Shown: positions 25,585 to 34,866, counted from the stretch's first letter. The stretch: DNA of 64,000 nucleotides from Nitrospirota bacterium (GCA_021840255.1 JAKBYX010000007.1:61551-125550); one strand, 5' to 3'. Notes: a model not told the origin generated them from the letters alone. A program made the numbers and translations.

Positions 25585-27306
25585 ATGGAGAACCGGACAA
25601 CTTTTCCTAAGGCAGCTGTTATCAGTTTATGTTTCTTTGTCTTTTTTATCGCGGTCTCCTGCGCGCACTCAGGCACTGGCGCCCGGACGGTTCTGGTACC
25701 CTCCGGTATGCCTGTAAAGGCCGCGCTGAACGCCAACGGGGAGACATCAACGGTTGCATTCAGGAAACCCATCCGCCTGGAGGGGCTCTATGCCTCTGTC
25801 GATTTTGAAGAGGCGGCTATACCTGAAATAATCTCAGAGTTCGATGGGGCTCTTAAACAGAGGTTTCGCCTTGAGCCCTGCGTAAAAGGCAAAATGACGA
25901 TTCAGTCCCTGGGTTGGGTGCCCGCGGATGCGCTTGCCGGCATATTCAGGTCTGTGCTTGAGGCCAACGGGCTCAAGACCGTGCGGAGCGGCCAGGTGGT
26001 AGACATTGCGCCGCGCGAGGCAGTCCCTGGGAAGGTTGTAACGTTTGACGGCCATTTGATCAACGAGGTAATCCCCCTTCATCATGTCAGCTGGAAGGAC
26101 GCCGTGACAGCCATTCGCGAACTTGCTCCGCCTAAAGCGCGTGTGGAGATATACGAGCCTGACAACCTCATAATAGTATCGGCGCGTGCGCCTGAACTCC
26201 AAAAGTTCATTGAGATGGTTCGCGCCGTGGACACAAGCTCCCAGGAAAAAGCTGCCCGGCTGAACTGGGTTTACAGGGTCGAAAACGGCGAGGCGGGAAG
26301 GCTTGCAGCGGTGATCAAAAAGGTATTCAGGCCCGGGCCTTCAGAAGGCGGTAAAGAGGCCTTTGAACTGACCTCCTATTCCGACATAAACGCACTTGTC
26401 GCGAGATGCACTCCGGATACCTATCTGAGGCTGCTCAGGCTGCTCATGGGCCTCGATGTGCCGCCAAGGCAGGTATTGATAGACGTTCTCGTTGCCCAGG
26501 TGCAGCTTACCGATTCAACACAACTGGGCCTTGAATGGCTTCTTAAGCAGACCGGCACCAACTTCACGGTAGTCGGCGGTTTCAACCAGGGTTCCGTTGG
26601 CATTGGCCCGGACGGTGAGCCTTTTGCCAACCTTGCACAGGGGTTTTCAACCGCTTTGACTGGAAAGGTGGATTCGCTTGCGCTGGCTGCGGCCTTAAGC
26701 AGTCTTGCCCAGGAAAACAGGGTCAGCGTTCTTGCCAGTCCGCAGATACTGGCCATGGACGGAAAGAGGGCCAGGATAGAGATAGGCAGCGAGTTGCCGG
26801 TAGCGACAGGTTTTTTTCAACAGCCCAGCACCGCGATAAGCAACACACTTGTATCCGCCGGACAGATAAGATATAAATCCGTAGGCACCATCCTGTCCGT
26901 GCTGCCCCATATCACCGACAGGAACATGGTGACCCTGGATATAGAGCAGGAGGTAAGCGAGGCAGGCCAGCCGGTCCCAGTGGCCGGGCAGAACTTCCAG
27001 GGGTTCAACACACGCAGGGCCTACACCACGGCCTCGGTGGGAAACGGAGAAACGCTGCTTATCGGCGGGCTTATAAGCGAAAATAAAAATTATACGAGGG
27101 CAGGGATACCGCTCCTCAGCAAGATCCCGATCCTGGGTTATCTTTTTTCCGTCACCAAGGCCACAACGGACAGGACTGAGCTCATTGTCATGGTCACTCC
27201 ACATATTGTAAGCAACACGGAAGAGGCGGAGGAGATCACGAGGCGTTTTGAAAACAGGGTAGGACTTGTCAGAAAAGCCATCGCCCAAGGCCGGAAGGAC
27301 CCATAA
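25585..27306 (+). CDS. Secretin-family outer-membrane protein (type II/III secretion or pilus type)
   Basis: A 573-residue exported protein. A signal sequence with a possible lipobox (AVSC at about residues 23-26) is followed by N-domains with secretin/PilQ character (ASVDFEEAAIPEIISEF, then VIPLHHVSWKDAVTAIREL). The C-terminal secretin domain contains VSVLASPQILAMDGKRA, the AYTTASVGNGETLLIGGL motif and IPLLSKIPILGYLF. It would form a multimeric outer-membrane gate. No other secretion or pilus genes are nearby, so the partner system is unknown. It is preceded by AT-rich sequence and followed by the truncated cytochrome leader at 27307-27391. Confidence 0.88.
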   Translation: MENRTTFPKAAVISLCFFVFFIAVSCAHSGTGARTVLVPSGMPVKAALNANGETSTVAFRKPIRLEGLYASVDFEEAAIPEIISEFDGALKQRFRLEPCVKGKMTIQSLGWVPADALAGIFRSVLEANGLKTVRSGQVVDIAPREAVPGKVVTFDGHLINEVIPLHHVSWKDAVTAIRELAPPKARVEIYEPDNLIIVSARAPELQKFIEMVRAVDTSSQEKAARLNWVYRVENGEAGRLAAVIKKVFRPGPSEGGKEAFELTSYSDINALVARCTPDTYLRLLRLLMGLDVPPRQVLIDVLVAQVQLTDSTQLGLEWLLKQTGTNFTVVGGFNQGSVGIGPDGEPFANLAQGFSTALTGKVDSLALAAALSSLAQENRVSVLASPQILAMDGKRARIEIGSELPVATGFFQQPSTAISNTLVSAGQIRYKSVGTILSVLPHITDRNMVTLDIEQEVSEAGQPVPVAGQNFQGFNTRRAYTTASVGNGETLLIGGLISENKNYTRAGIPLLSKIPILGYLFSVTKATTDRTELIVMVTPHIVSNTEEAEEITRRFENRVGLVRKAIAQGRKDP

Positions 27307-27309
27307 AGA

Positions 27310-27391
27310 AGAGCCCTCCAGCCTAAGCGGGCGATTGTTTTTTTTATTTTGGGAGCCCCCTCCCGCAATCTGAGTAGCAATTAACATGCCT
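27310..27391 (-). pseudogene. Remnant of a third cytochrome unit: sigma-54-like promoter, RBS and first codons
   Basis: Read on the minus strand from 27391, the sequence matches the leader of the cytochrome gene that starts at 30283. It has AGGCATG-TTAA-TTGCT (27376-27391), then GCGGGAGGG, then an A8 tract followed by CAA and, after a short gap, GGCTGGAGGG. The start ATG and the downstream coding region are lost, and the remnant ends against the 3' end of the secretin gene. If the promoter still works it would transcribe antisense to the secretin gene. A small GGGAG-CCCC-CTCCC hairpin lies within it. Confidence 0.6.
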
Positions 27392-27577
27392 TTGCGTTTT
27401 GAATTGAAAAATCCCTTTTAAAACCGGAATGTCGATCTGGAGCCTTTCCCGTGCGGTCCGGCATGGAACGGTGCTTTTGCGGAAAATGACGCAGGCCGTG
27501 GGTGAAATTACAAAATTTTGAAACCGGCAACTCTTCATTTGGGAGCCCGGAATTTCAGTTGAATATGTGAAACTCTT

Positions 27578-28978
27578 TCAATAAAGGCTGGGCAGATATC
27601 CGGTTTTGTCATTAAAGTCCAGCACGTGGCACTTGTTGCAAAGCTGCCTCTGGTATTTGCCGAAAAGTGTTTTAATGTCCCTGCCGTAGTACGGGGCGTT
27701 TACGATGTAAGCCCCATACGGGCTGTGTTCCAGGGCCGCGTCATATACGGGGCCGGGGACCGAGTTTACAAGGAAGGTTGCCCTTGTGTCCCAGCGCGTG
27801 GACCAATCGAAAGCCGAGGCGTGCGCCCTGTGACAGGTCAGACATGAAGGGAACCCGGGGACAGAAGGCGTGGGGCCGCTTGTATTTTCTCCGTTTAGCT
27901 GCGAGGGCCTGGATATTATCCTTTCAAAAGGCACCAGCGAAAGCCATGCACCGGCCGCGTTTGTGGTCTTATTCAGGAGGTTTCCCGTAGCTATATATGC
28001 GTTATACAACAAGGGAACGCCTTCAGCCGCCGTTCCCGTAACTGGATGATGGGCGAATTGGCCCCAGGGGTGGCAGTTTTCGCACCACAGAGACATGTCA
28101 TCGTAAGGCGGGTACATATAAGTGCCGTAATCCACATGGTGCCTGTTGTCCGCGGTCTCCGCAAAGTTGTATGCCGGTGAGTTATCCGCGGCCGCCATGG
28201 GCGCACCGTTGGAGAAAGTGTAAGAGGCCAGGCTGTTGCCCTTGTAATGCGTGTCTCCAAGGAGCCTGTAGTTACCGAAGATGGTGCCGGCTGGAGGTGT
28301 GCCTCCGTAAGAGCCGGAACCGCTTACGGGCTTTTGCCTGTTTCCGGTTCCGCCGTTTGCCTGTCCGTGGGGATCATGGCAGCTCGTGCACGTTAGAGCG
28401 GAAGAGGGATATGTGCCGCCCGGCGCATTTGTGAAATTGGTGTCGGCGGCAAGGCCAAAGTCCTTCGCAATGACGTTATGGCCATGGTCCTGCCCTTTGA
28501 TCACATAGGCGGTCCCGTTTTCCAGCGACGTATAAGTGACGGTCAGGCTGAGCCAGTAGAAATCTCCCCCTGGATCGATATTGACGTTCCCGTCAACGCT
28601 TAACACCCTGTAGGGCACGCCTTTTTGCGCATGGCAGTTAAGACAGGTGGAGCTGTCATCCGAGCCCCTTAGCAGATACGGGCTTGGCGTGTTGCCGATG
28701 GACCCCCCGCGGTTTACAGGCTCACCGTCCCATCCTCTCACTCCGCCATTTGTGGAACTCTGGCCAGGAGAAAACCTGGTTACAGTCCCTGGGCTGATCG
28801 AATTATGCATTGTGTGGCAGCCCTCACAAAAGCCGGCGCCTCCGTTGTGGAAGGCATGAACGCCGCATGGTGATACATACGTTGCGGCCGCCGTCACGAT
28901 GACTATAAAAACCGTTCTCCCTGAGGCTCTCTTCATGAATCTCCATTGACGGCCCAATATTTTTAGTATGTTACCCAT
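27578..28978 (-). CDS. Hexahaem c-type cytochrome (second gene of operon)
   Basis: A 466-residue exported protein with six CxxCH haem sites: CEGCH, CLNCH, CTSCH, CENCH, CLTCH and CNKCH. The N-terminal signal region is better if translation starts at the internal Met of MKRASGRTVF, and HAFHNGGAGF then marks the mature start. The haem spacing, the RHHVDYG segment and the LVPFERI/TQLNGE-type segments are shared with the gene upstream, so the two are tandem paralogues. A role in periplasmic or extracellular electron transfer is inferred. It starts seven bases after the neighbouring cytochrome gene and has an AGAGGGAA ribosome site. Confidence 0.88.
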   Translation of the reverse strand: MGNILKILGRQWRFMKRASGRTVFIVIVTAAATYVSPCGVHAFHNGGAGFCEGCHTMHNSISPGTVTRFSPGQSSTNGGVRGWDGEPVNRGGSIGNTPSPYLLRGSDDSSTCLNCHAQKGVPYRVLSVDGNVNIDPGGDFYWLSLTVTYTSLENGTAYVIKGQDHGHNVIAKDFGLAADTNFTNAPGGTYPSSALTCTSCHDPHGQANGGTGNRQKPVSGSGSYGGTPPAGTIFGNYRLLGDTHYKGNSLASYTFSNGAPMAAADNSPAYNFAETADNRHHVDYGTYMYPPYDDMSLWCENCHPWGQFAHHPVTGTAAEGVPLLYNAYIATGNLLNKTTNAAGAWLSLVPFERIISRPSQLNGENTSGPTPSVPGFPSCLTCHRAHASAFDWSTRWDTRATFLVNSVPGPVYDAALEHSPYGAYIVNAPYYGRDIKTLFGKYQRQLCNKCHVLDFNDKTGYLPSLY

Positions 28979-28984
28979 TTCCCT

Positions 28985-30283
28985 CTAATCCTCCGCATGG
29001 CACTTGTTGCATAATGACCTCTGGTTTGGTCCGAACACCACGTTTATGTTCCTCCCGTAATAAGGAGCGTTGGCGACATATGGTTTTGTGAGGTTCTGGC
29101 CTACGTTGTAGATCGGGCCGGGTGAGGATTCGTTGAGGAATGTGGCATACGTATCCCATCTCGTGTCATGGTCGAAGGCCGATGCGTGCGCCCTGTGACA
29201 GGTCAGGCACATCACATTTTCCTTGCCTGTGGATGGCCCGTCCGTCCTTTCTCCGTTCAACTGTGTCACGTCATTTGTGCCTCGCTCGAAGGGGACCAGG
29301 GAGAGCCATGAATCCGTTTCTGAGCCCTTGAAAAAGCCTGTCCTTATATAAGAGTTGTAGGTGCCCGCCACTTTGGTTAAAAGCGCCCTGGCGCCGGATG
29401 GGTGCCTGTGGGCCGATGATGTATTGCCGTTGTTTAAGAAATCGCAATGGCAGTTTGAACACCATTCAGACATGCCCGAGCCGTAATCCACGTGATGCCT
29501 GTTGCCGGCGGTCTCGGAAAAATGATATTTTGGGTCCGGATCGGCGGCGGCAACCGGATCTCCGTGATCCCAAAGAGGCGCTCCTGTGCGTACGTTATTC
29601 CAGTCAGTTCGATTTAAAAGTCTGTATTTGCCCTGATTTGAGCCCGACGGAGCGGTTCCTCCGTATGAACCCGATTGGCTGATGGGCGGCAGAGAGACCC
29701 CGCCGTTGCCTCCATAAGTGTTGTCTGGCAGCCTGCCGTGAGGGTCGTGGCAGTTTATGCAGGAGAGATCATCGCTGGTTACGGTAAAACCTGGCGAGTT
29801 CGAGTCACAACTGGTATTTCCTGGCGGGAACTCCATAACCGGGTTGTTGGTCAGCCCATAATCTATCGCCACTACATTGTGGCCCTTGTTGAAAGGATTA
29901 TATGCCGCACTGGTCTTTGAGCCGTCCGGGTTGGTTATCGTCACAGTGCCGCTTTCGGTTATCCAGAAGAAATCACCCCCCGGAGAAAATACGCTCCCGT
30001 CCGTGCTTAGCACCTGGTATGGCTGTCCCTTCATGGCGTGACAGTTCAAGCAGGTGGAACTTGGGTCTGAGCCCCTGGTATAGCCCGGGCCTCCGCGTGG
30101 CTCGCCAGGTCCCCCCGGGTGCATTACGTGGCAACCTTCGCAGTAGCCCACTCCGCCGGAATGGAACAGCTCGGTTCCCGAGACGGTGGCGGCTGTGAGG
30201 AAGTTAAACAGGCCCAAAATGAAAAAAAGAACAGTAACTCCTGCCGTTACCCTCCACGCCTCATGGTTGTTTTTTTTGGGCAT
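28985..30283 (-). CDS. Hexahaem c-type cytochrome (first gene of operon)
   Basis: A 432-residue exported protein with six CxxCH sites: CEGCH, CLNCH, CINCH, CSNCH, CLTCH and CNKCH. The fourth is followed directly by another Cys. The signal segment covers about residues 10-36. HSGGVGYCEGCHVMHPG at the mature start matches a motif seen in multihaem cytochromes of metal-reducing and related bacteria. It is a paralogue of the next gene, and the pair forms one transcription unit behind a sigma-54-type promoter 24-39 bases upstream. The electron donor and acceptor are unknown, but the genome's hydrogenase and Wood-Ljungdahl context suggests anaerobic respiration. Confidence 0.88.
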   Translation of the reverse strand: MPKKNNHEAWRVTAGVTVLFFILGLFNFLTAATVSGTELFHSGGVGYCEGCHVMHPGGPGEPRGGPGYTRGSDPSSTCLNCHAMKGQPYQVLSTDGSVFSPGGDFFWITESGTVTITNPDGSKTSAAYNPFNKGHNVVAIDYGLTNNPVMEFPPGNTSCDSNSPGFTVTSDDLSCINCHDPHGRLPDNTYGGNGGVSLPPISQSGSYGGTAPSGSNQGKYRLLNRTDWNNVRTGAPLWDHGDPVAAADPDPKYHFSETAGNRHHVDYGSGMSEWCSNCHCDFLNNGNTSSAHRHPSGARALLTKVAGTYNSYIRTGFFKGSETDSWLSLVPFERGTNDVTQLNGERTDGPSTGKENVMCLTCHRAHASAFDHDTRWDTYATFLNESSPGPIYNVGQNLTKPYVANAPYYGRNINVVFGPNQRSLCNKCHAED

Positions 30284-30306
30284 GATCCCTCCCGCCGGTT
30301 GTGGTT

Positions 30307-30322
30307 AGCAATTAACGTGCCC
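30307..30322 (-). promoter_or_regulatory. Sigma-54-type (-24/-12) promoter of the cytochrome operon
   Basis: On the minus strand the site reads GGGCACG-TTAA-TTGCT, which matches TGGCACG-N4-TTGCT except at the first base. It includes the invariant GG and GC at the required spacing. The predicted transcription start is about 12-14 bases before the GTG/ATG region, leaving a very short leader with the GCGGGAGGG ribosome site. Confidence 0.72.
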
Positions 30323-30437
30323 ATGGATGTTTATTGTTGGAAACTGGCGAAAGACTCCGTTGGGCCAATGTTTACTGACGGTTGTGTTCAAATCCGGAAG
30401 CGAAAAACATTTGGAATAGCGCAATATGGCGTAGCAA

Positions 30438-30459
30438 GTGGGGCAAATCACGAAATCCC
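30438..30459 (-). promoter_or_regulatory. Conserved upstream element of the cytochrome promoter (possible enhancer site)
   Basis: GTGGGGCAAATCACGAAAT, ending in CCC, lies about 116 bases upstream of the promoter. A close match (GTGGGTGAAATTACAAAAT) lies at 27498-27519, about 107 bases upstream of the duplicated promoter remnant. Conservation at similar distance suggests a binding site for a sigma-54 activator. Apart from this element and the repeat at 30734-30776, nothing recognisable was seen in 30323-30798. Confidence 0.45.
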
Positions 30460-30733
30460 ATGAAAAAACGACTTGAAAATGAAAGACGGGTCAGGGTTTG
30501 CCTGGTAATTCAAGCGGAAATTTACATGTACCATTGGTTGTGTATTGGCTGGTCCCTATTGTTTGCGCGAGGAGGTTATGAAACCTCTTTAGTAGCGGCA
30601 GAGGGCGATCCTCGGGGAGCAGGAGGGGGGCAAATGAAAGACCATTCCATTCCTGCGTTAAAACTTCCGCCGGAATGGAGTGTTTTGGAAGGGCTGCGGG
30701 GGAAGAATCTTCTATTCTTTCCCCGGGAAATTC

Positions 30734-30776
30734 TATAATAACGGGACAGCTTTTTATAATAACCGGACAGTTTTTC
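30734..30776. repeat. Two tandem 21-bp repeats upstream of leuS
   Basis: Two copies of a unit with the core ATAAC-S-GGACAG-Y-TTTTT begin at 30734 and 30755 and differ at two positions. Each copy contains TATAAT. Tandem TGTCC-GGTTATT-type units like these (reverse strand) resemble the terminal repeats of IS21-like elements, so this may be a solo insertion-sequence end. Alternatively it is a promoter or operator for leuS. Confidence 0.5.
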
Positions 30777-30798
30777 CGGGGGAGGTATTCCGCTTAAG

Positions 30799-33327
30799 GT
30801 GAAAAAAAGATACGAGCCCGGGGAGATCGAGCTTAAATGGCAGGCGATCTGGGCCAAAAAAGAAGAAAATATTTTTTCAAGCAGGGTCTCGAACACAAAA
30901 CCTAAATTTTACTGCCTTGAGATGTTCCCTTATCCCTCCGGGAAGATACACATGGGCCATGTGAGGAACTACGCCATAGGCGATGTCATAGCCCGGTATA
31001 AAAGGATGCGCGGTTATAATGTGCTTCATCCGATGGGTTGGGATTCCTTCGGGCTGCCGGCCGAGAACGCAGCCATAAAAGAAGGCGTTCACCCTGCGCA
31101 CTGGACCCATGAAAACATCTCCTACATGAAAAAACAGCTCGTAAGGCTTGGGCTTTCCTATGATTGGTCCAGGGAGTTGGCCACCTGCCTGCCGGAATAT
31201 TACAGGTGGAACCAGTGGTTTTTCATCAAGATGTTTGAAAAAGGCATTGCCTACCGGAAGGCCTCTTTCGTAAACTGGTGCCCTTCCTGTTCAACCGTGC
31301 TTGCCAATGAGCAGGTGACAGAAGGCAGGTGCTGGCGGTGTGAAAGCATGGTCGTACAGAAGGAGCTGGTGCAGTGGTTTCTAAGGATAACGGACTACCA
31401 GCAGGAACTCCTTGATGCCTCGGACGGCCTTGCCGGATGGCCGCAGAAGGTCGTTCTGATGCAGAAAAACTGGATCGGCCGCAGCGAGGGGCTTGAGGCA
31501 ATATTCAGGGTGGATGGAAGCGATGACCGGATAATCGTATTTACGACCAGGGCGGATACCCTTTTCGGGGCAAAATTCATCTGCCTTGCCCCGGCACACC
31601 CGCTTGCGGAAAAATTCGCGGAGCCGGATGCCCTTGCAAAGATCAGGGAGCACTACGGCAAGGCGGATGAGAAGCACGGCCTTTTTACCGGCCGCTATGC
31701 CATCAACCCGGCCAATGACGAAAAAATACCCATTTATGTGGCCAATTTCGTGCTGATGGAGTACGGGACCGGGGCGATAATGTCTGTTCCGGCCCACGAC
31801 CAGAGGGATTTCGAGTTCGCGCAAAAATACGGCTTGCCGGTGAAGGTGGTCATAAGACCTGACGGGGGAGGAGAAGGCGGGGGAGAAGATGTCCCTGCCG
31901 GAAAGGCCTTCGAGGAGGATGGTGTGCTGGCTGACAGCGGGCAGTTCACGGGGTTAGCGAGCGCTGAGGCGCGCCAGAAGATATCCGGGTTCATTGAAGG
32001 CAAGGGCATGGGCAGACGCGTTGTGAATTACCGCTTGCGGGACTGGGGGATATCCAGGCAGCGCTACTGGGGCACACCTATCCCCATTGTTTACTGCGAG
32101 CGTTGCGGTGCCGTGCCGGTGCCGGAGAAGGACCTTCCTGTGGTCCTGCCGGAAGATGTGAAATTCACGGGTAAAGGGGCCTCTCCGCTTGCGGAATCCG
32201 AAAGTTTTGTGGACACCGTCTGCCCCTCTTGCGGAGGAAAGGCCAGGAGGGAAACGGACACGATGGATACCTTCGTGGACTCTTCCTGGTACTATGTCCG
32301 TTATTGTTCAAGGAAGGACGAGCCTGCGCTGGACAAAGGGAATATCGGGTATTTTATGCCGGTGGACCAGTATGTGGGAGGCGTGGAGCATGCCGTCCTG
32401 CACCTGCTTTACTCAAGATTTTTCATGCGCGTGATAAGGGACCTGGGGCTCTCCAATGTCTCTGAGCCTTTCCAGAGGCTGCTTACCCAGGGTATGGTCT
32501 GCATGGAGACCATAAAATGCCCGGAGCACGGATGGCTTTATCCCTCTGAAGCCGAAGGCGGAGCGTGCGCCAAATGCGGAAGACCCGTGGAGCGCGGCAG
32601 GACCGAAAAGATGTCAAAATCGAAAAGGAACGTCGTGGACCCGGACCACCTGATAAAGACCTACGGCGCGGACACCGCGAGGCTTTTCTCGCTTTTTGCC
32701 GCCCCCCCGGAAAACGACCTGCAATGGTCGGAAAAAGGGGTGGAGGGGGCGCAACGGTTCATCCAGAGGGTGTGGGCGTTCGTCCATGACAACCTGGAAA
32801 AGCTTGCCGCCGTGAAGGGGCAGCCTCCGGAGGGCAAATCGCCCCTGATGAGGAAAACCCATCAGACCATAATGCGGGTCACAAGGGACATCGAGCGCGA
32901 ATATCATTTCAATACCGCGATAGCCGCCATGATGGAGCTTCTCAACATGCTTGCGGCGCTTGAGCCTTCCGGACAGGATGACCTCCGCCAGATGCGCTTC
33001 GCGCTGGAAAGACTGCTGCTGATGATAAGCCCCTTCTGCCCGCATGTGGCGGAAGAGTTGTGGGAGGCCATCGGCATGATTTCATCCATCCAGCTTGAGC
33101 CCTGGCCCGGATACGATGAGGAGGCGGCGAGGGAAGAGGAGATAGAGCTTGTCATACAGGTAAACGGCAAAGTGCGGACCAAGGTGATGGTCCCCCAGGG
33201 GCTTCCGGATGAGGAACTGAAGAACCGGGCCATGACCCTTCCAAGGATACAGGAGGCGGTCTCCGGCAAGCAGATAATAAACGTCTTTGCCGTAAAGGGA
33301 CGGCTTGTAAATATAGTGGTCAAATGA
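30799..33327 (+). CDS. leuS: Leucyl-tRNA synthetase
   Basis: An 842-residue class I aminoacyl-tRNA synthetase. The HIGH motif appears as HMGH (about residue 50, GKIHMGHVRNYAIGD), the editing domain occupies the middle (RADTLFGAKF and the GTGAIMSVPAHDQRD region), and KMSKSKRNVVDP is the KMSKS loop. The C-terminal domain ends with the usual VNGKVRTKV segment. The start is GTG. The editing domain contains a short Gly/Glu-rich insert (GGGEGGGED). lptE overlaps its last four bases and holA follows, the common leuS-lptE-holA order. Confidence 0.97.
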   Translation: MKKRYEPGEIELKWQAIWAKKEENIFSSRVSNTKPKFYCLEMFPYPSGKIHMGHVRNYAIGDVIARYKRMRGYNVLHPMGWDSFGLPAENAAIKEGVHPAHWTHENISYMKKQLVRLGLSYDWSRELATCLPEYYRWNQWFFIKMFEKGIAYRKASFVNWCPSCSTVLANEQVTEGRCWRCESMVVQKELVQWFLRITDYQQELLDASDGLAGWPQKVVLMQKNWIGRSEGLEAIFRVDGSDDRIIVFTTRADTLFGAKFICLAPAHPLAEKFAEPDALAKIREHYGKADEKHGLFTGRYAINPANDEKIPIYVANFVLMEYGTGAIMSVPAHDQRDFEFAQKYGLPVKVVIRPDGGGEGGGEDVPAGKAFEEDGVLADSGQFTGLASAEARQKISGFIEGKGMGRRVVNYRLRDWGISRQRYWGTPIPIVYCERCGAVPVPEKDLPVVLPEDVKFTGKGASPLAESESFVDTVCPSCGGKARRETDTMDTFVDSSWYYVRYCSRKDEPALDKGNIGYFMPVDQYVGGVEHAVLHLLYSRFFMRVIRDLGLSNVSEPFQRLLTQGMVCMETIKCPEHGWLYPSEAEGGACAKCGRPVERGRTEKMSKSKRNVVDPDHLIKTYGADTARLFSLFAAPPENDLQWSEKGVEGAQRFIQRVWAFVHDNLEKLAAVKGQPPEGKSPLMRKTHQTIMRVTRDIEREYHFNTAIAAMMELLNMLAALEPSGQDDLRQMRFALERLLLMISPFCPHVAEELWEAIGMISSIQLEPWPGYDEEAAREEEIELVIQVNGKVRTKVMVPQGLPDEELKNRAMTLPRIQEAVSGKQIINVFAVKGRLVNIVVK

Positions 33328-33848
33328 GGGAAAAAACAAAAACTTACAGCGCCCTGGCTATTCTGCTTGTGTCTCTTTTTCTCACGGCCTCGCTGGCCGG
33401 ATGCGGCTACTCCATGGTCGGAAGGCGTGGCTTTGTGGCCACAAACGTCAGCATCGGCCCGATAGAGAACAAGACTCCGGAGCCAGGTCTTGAGGAGTAT
33501 CTTTACTTTGCTCTTTCCGATGAGCTGATGAAGCAGGGGATAGACGTGGACCAAAACTCCCCAAACAGGATATACGGCACCCTGAATATTTTCCAGTTTC
33601 AGGGGGTTGCGGAGAACAACCAGGTATTTACGTCATACCAGCTGACGATATCGGGGAGGTTTGTCTTCAAGGGAGCAGGCGGGGGAAAAATAGTCCTTGC
33701 TGGCGCATCTCCCTTCATTATTTCCTTTTCCGCCCAGGGGGACTTGAACGATGTCTTCGCGCAAAGACAGGAGGCCATCAAAACGGGGATGCAGAGCTTC
33801 GCTTCACAGATGGTCGCGGGCCTGCTGAATACGGTGTCCCCCAAATAG
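33324..33848 (+). CDS. lptE: LPS-assembly lipoprotein LptE
   Basis: A 174-residue outer-membrane lipoprotein with lipobox LAGC (about residues 23-26) followed by GYSMVGR. The mature part has the LptE pattern of beta strands, including NRIYGTLNIFQFQGV. LptE plugs the LptD barrel for lipopolysaccharide export. The assignment rests on the lipobox, the size, the GYS motif and the conserved leuS-lptE-holA order. It overlaps leuS by four bases. Confidence 0.85.
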   Translation: MREKTKTYSALAILLVSLFLTASLAGCGYSMVGRRGFVATNVSIGPIENKTPEPGLEEYLYFALSDELMKQGIDVDQNSPNRIYGTLNIFQFQGVAENNQVFTSYQLTISGRFVFKGAGGGKIVLAGASPFIISFSAQGDLNDVFAQRQEAIKTGMQSFASQMVAGLLNTVSPK

Positions 33849-33937
33849 ATTTTTGTTCTGTTCTGTTTTGTTTTTTATTTTTACTTTAGAAATGGCCGAA
33901 AAAGAAAAAAAAGAAAAAGAAAAAAACTCTAAAAAAC

Positions 33938-34798
33938 GTGAAAACATTCCTTGAAGAGCTTAAAAAAGGATTGCCTGGGCCCGTTTACCTGGCCTATTGC
34001 GCCGACCTCTACCTGCTTTATGAGGCGAAGCTAATGGTTAAGAGGACTGTGCCGCCCGAATCTGCGGACATGTCCGTGGAAAGCCTTGATGCCGGAGGTG
34101 ACGGATTTTCCGTGGCGGGTATGCTGGAGGCGGTCCGGTCCATCCCCTTTTTTGGCGGGCGCAAGATCGTTATAGTTGAAAACCTGGATGCGCTCAAGGC
34201 CGAAACTCTTAAAAAGGTCCAGTCCTATACGCGGAGCCCGGAACCTCAGAGCCTTCTTTTCATGCTCATGAAGTCCAGGAAAGAGCCGCAGGGTTTTGCA
34301 TCTCCGGAGGTAAAGCTCCTGCCCCTGTCCATGAAGCCATGGGAGGTGCCGCTGTGGATAAAAAAGAAGGCGAAAGACGAGGGGTTCGAGCTTTCGGAGG
34401 AAGTGGTTGCCTGGCTTAATGATAACTACTCATCCGAGCCGGGCCTTATAGCCTCCGAACTGAAGAAGCTATCCCTGGCGGGCAGACCCAGAATAGGGAT
34501 GGAGGATGTGCGGCAGCTTATAATGGACATGTCCGAGCATAACGCCTTTGATCTGATCAGGGCTTTGACCGCAAAAAACTCCGCGAAAGTCTTCAGGCTG
34601 GCCCGCGAACTAAGAGGACAGCAGGATATCGTAATGCTTATGGGTGCTCTTAACAAGGAGTTTTCCAGGGCGGGCACGCCGGAGGACGTACATGAAAAAG
34701 CGACCGAGCTGCTTCGGGATGCCGACATGAAATCAAAGGCCCTCTACGGGATATACCCTGTAGAGGACCTTCTTGCCAGACTTTTAAAGATCGTCTGA
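33938..34798 (+). CDS. holA: DNA polymerase III delta subunit
   Basis: A 286-residue clamp-loader delta subunit. It has SIPFFGGRKIVIVEN in the AAA-like domain, SSEPGLIASELKKLSL in the lid region and DLIRALTAKNSAKVFRLARELR in domain III. It is shorter than typical HolA (about 340), with a compact C-terminus. The only plausible start is GTG at 33938, behind an A/G-rich low-complexity tract without a clear ribosome site. An ATG at 33892 is out of frame. It acts at the replication fork to load the beta clamp. Confidence 0.85.
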   Translation: MKTFLEELKKGLPGPVYLAYCADLYLLYEAKLMVKRTVPPESADMSVESLDAGGDGFSVAGMLEAVRSIPFFGGRKIVIVENLDALKAETLKKVQSYTRSPEPQSLLFMLMKSRKEPQGFASPEVKLLPLSMKPWEVPLWIKKKAKDEGFELSEEVVAWLNDNYSSEPGLIASELKKLSLAGRPRIGMEDVRQLIMDMSEHNAFDLIRALTAKNSAKVFRLARELRGQQDIVMLMGALNKEFSRAGTPEDVHEKATELLRDADMKSKALYGIYPVEDLLARLLKIV

Positions 34799-34866
34799 AG
34801 AGTTTTGTTTTAAAATCCGGTCAGAAAAAGATTCTTTAAGAGAATGACAAACACAAACAGAAAAAA

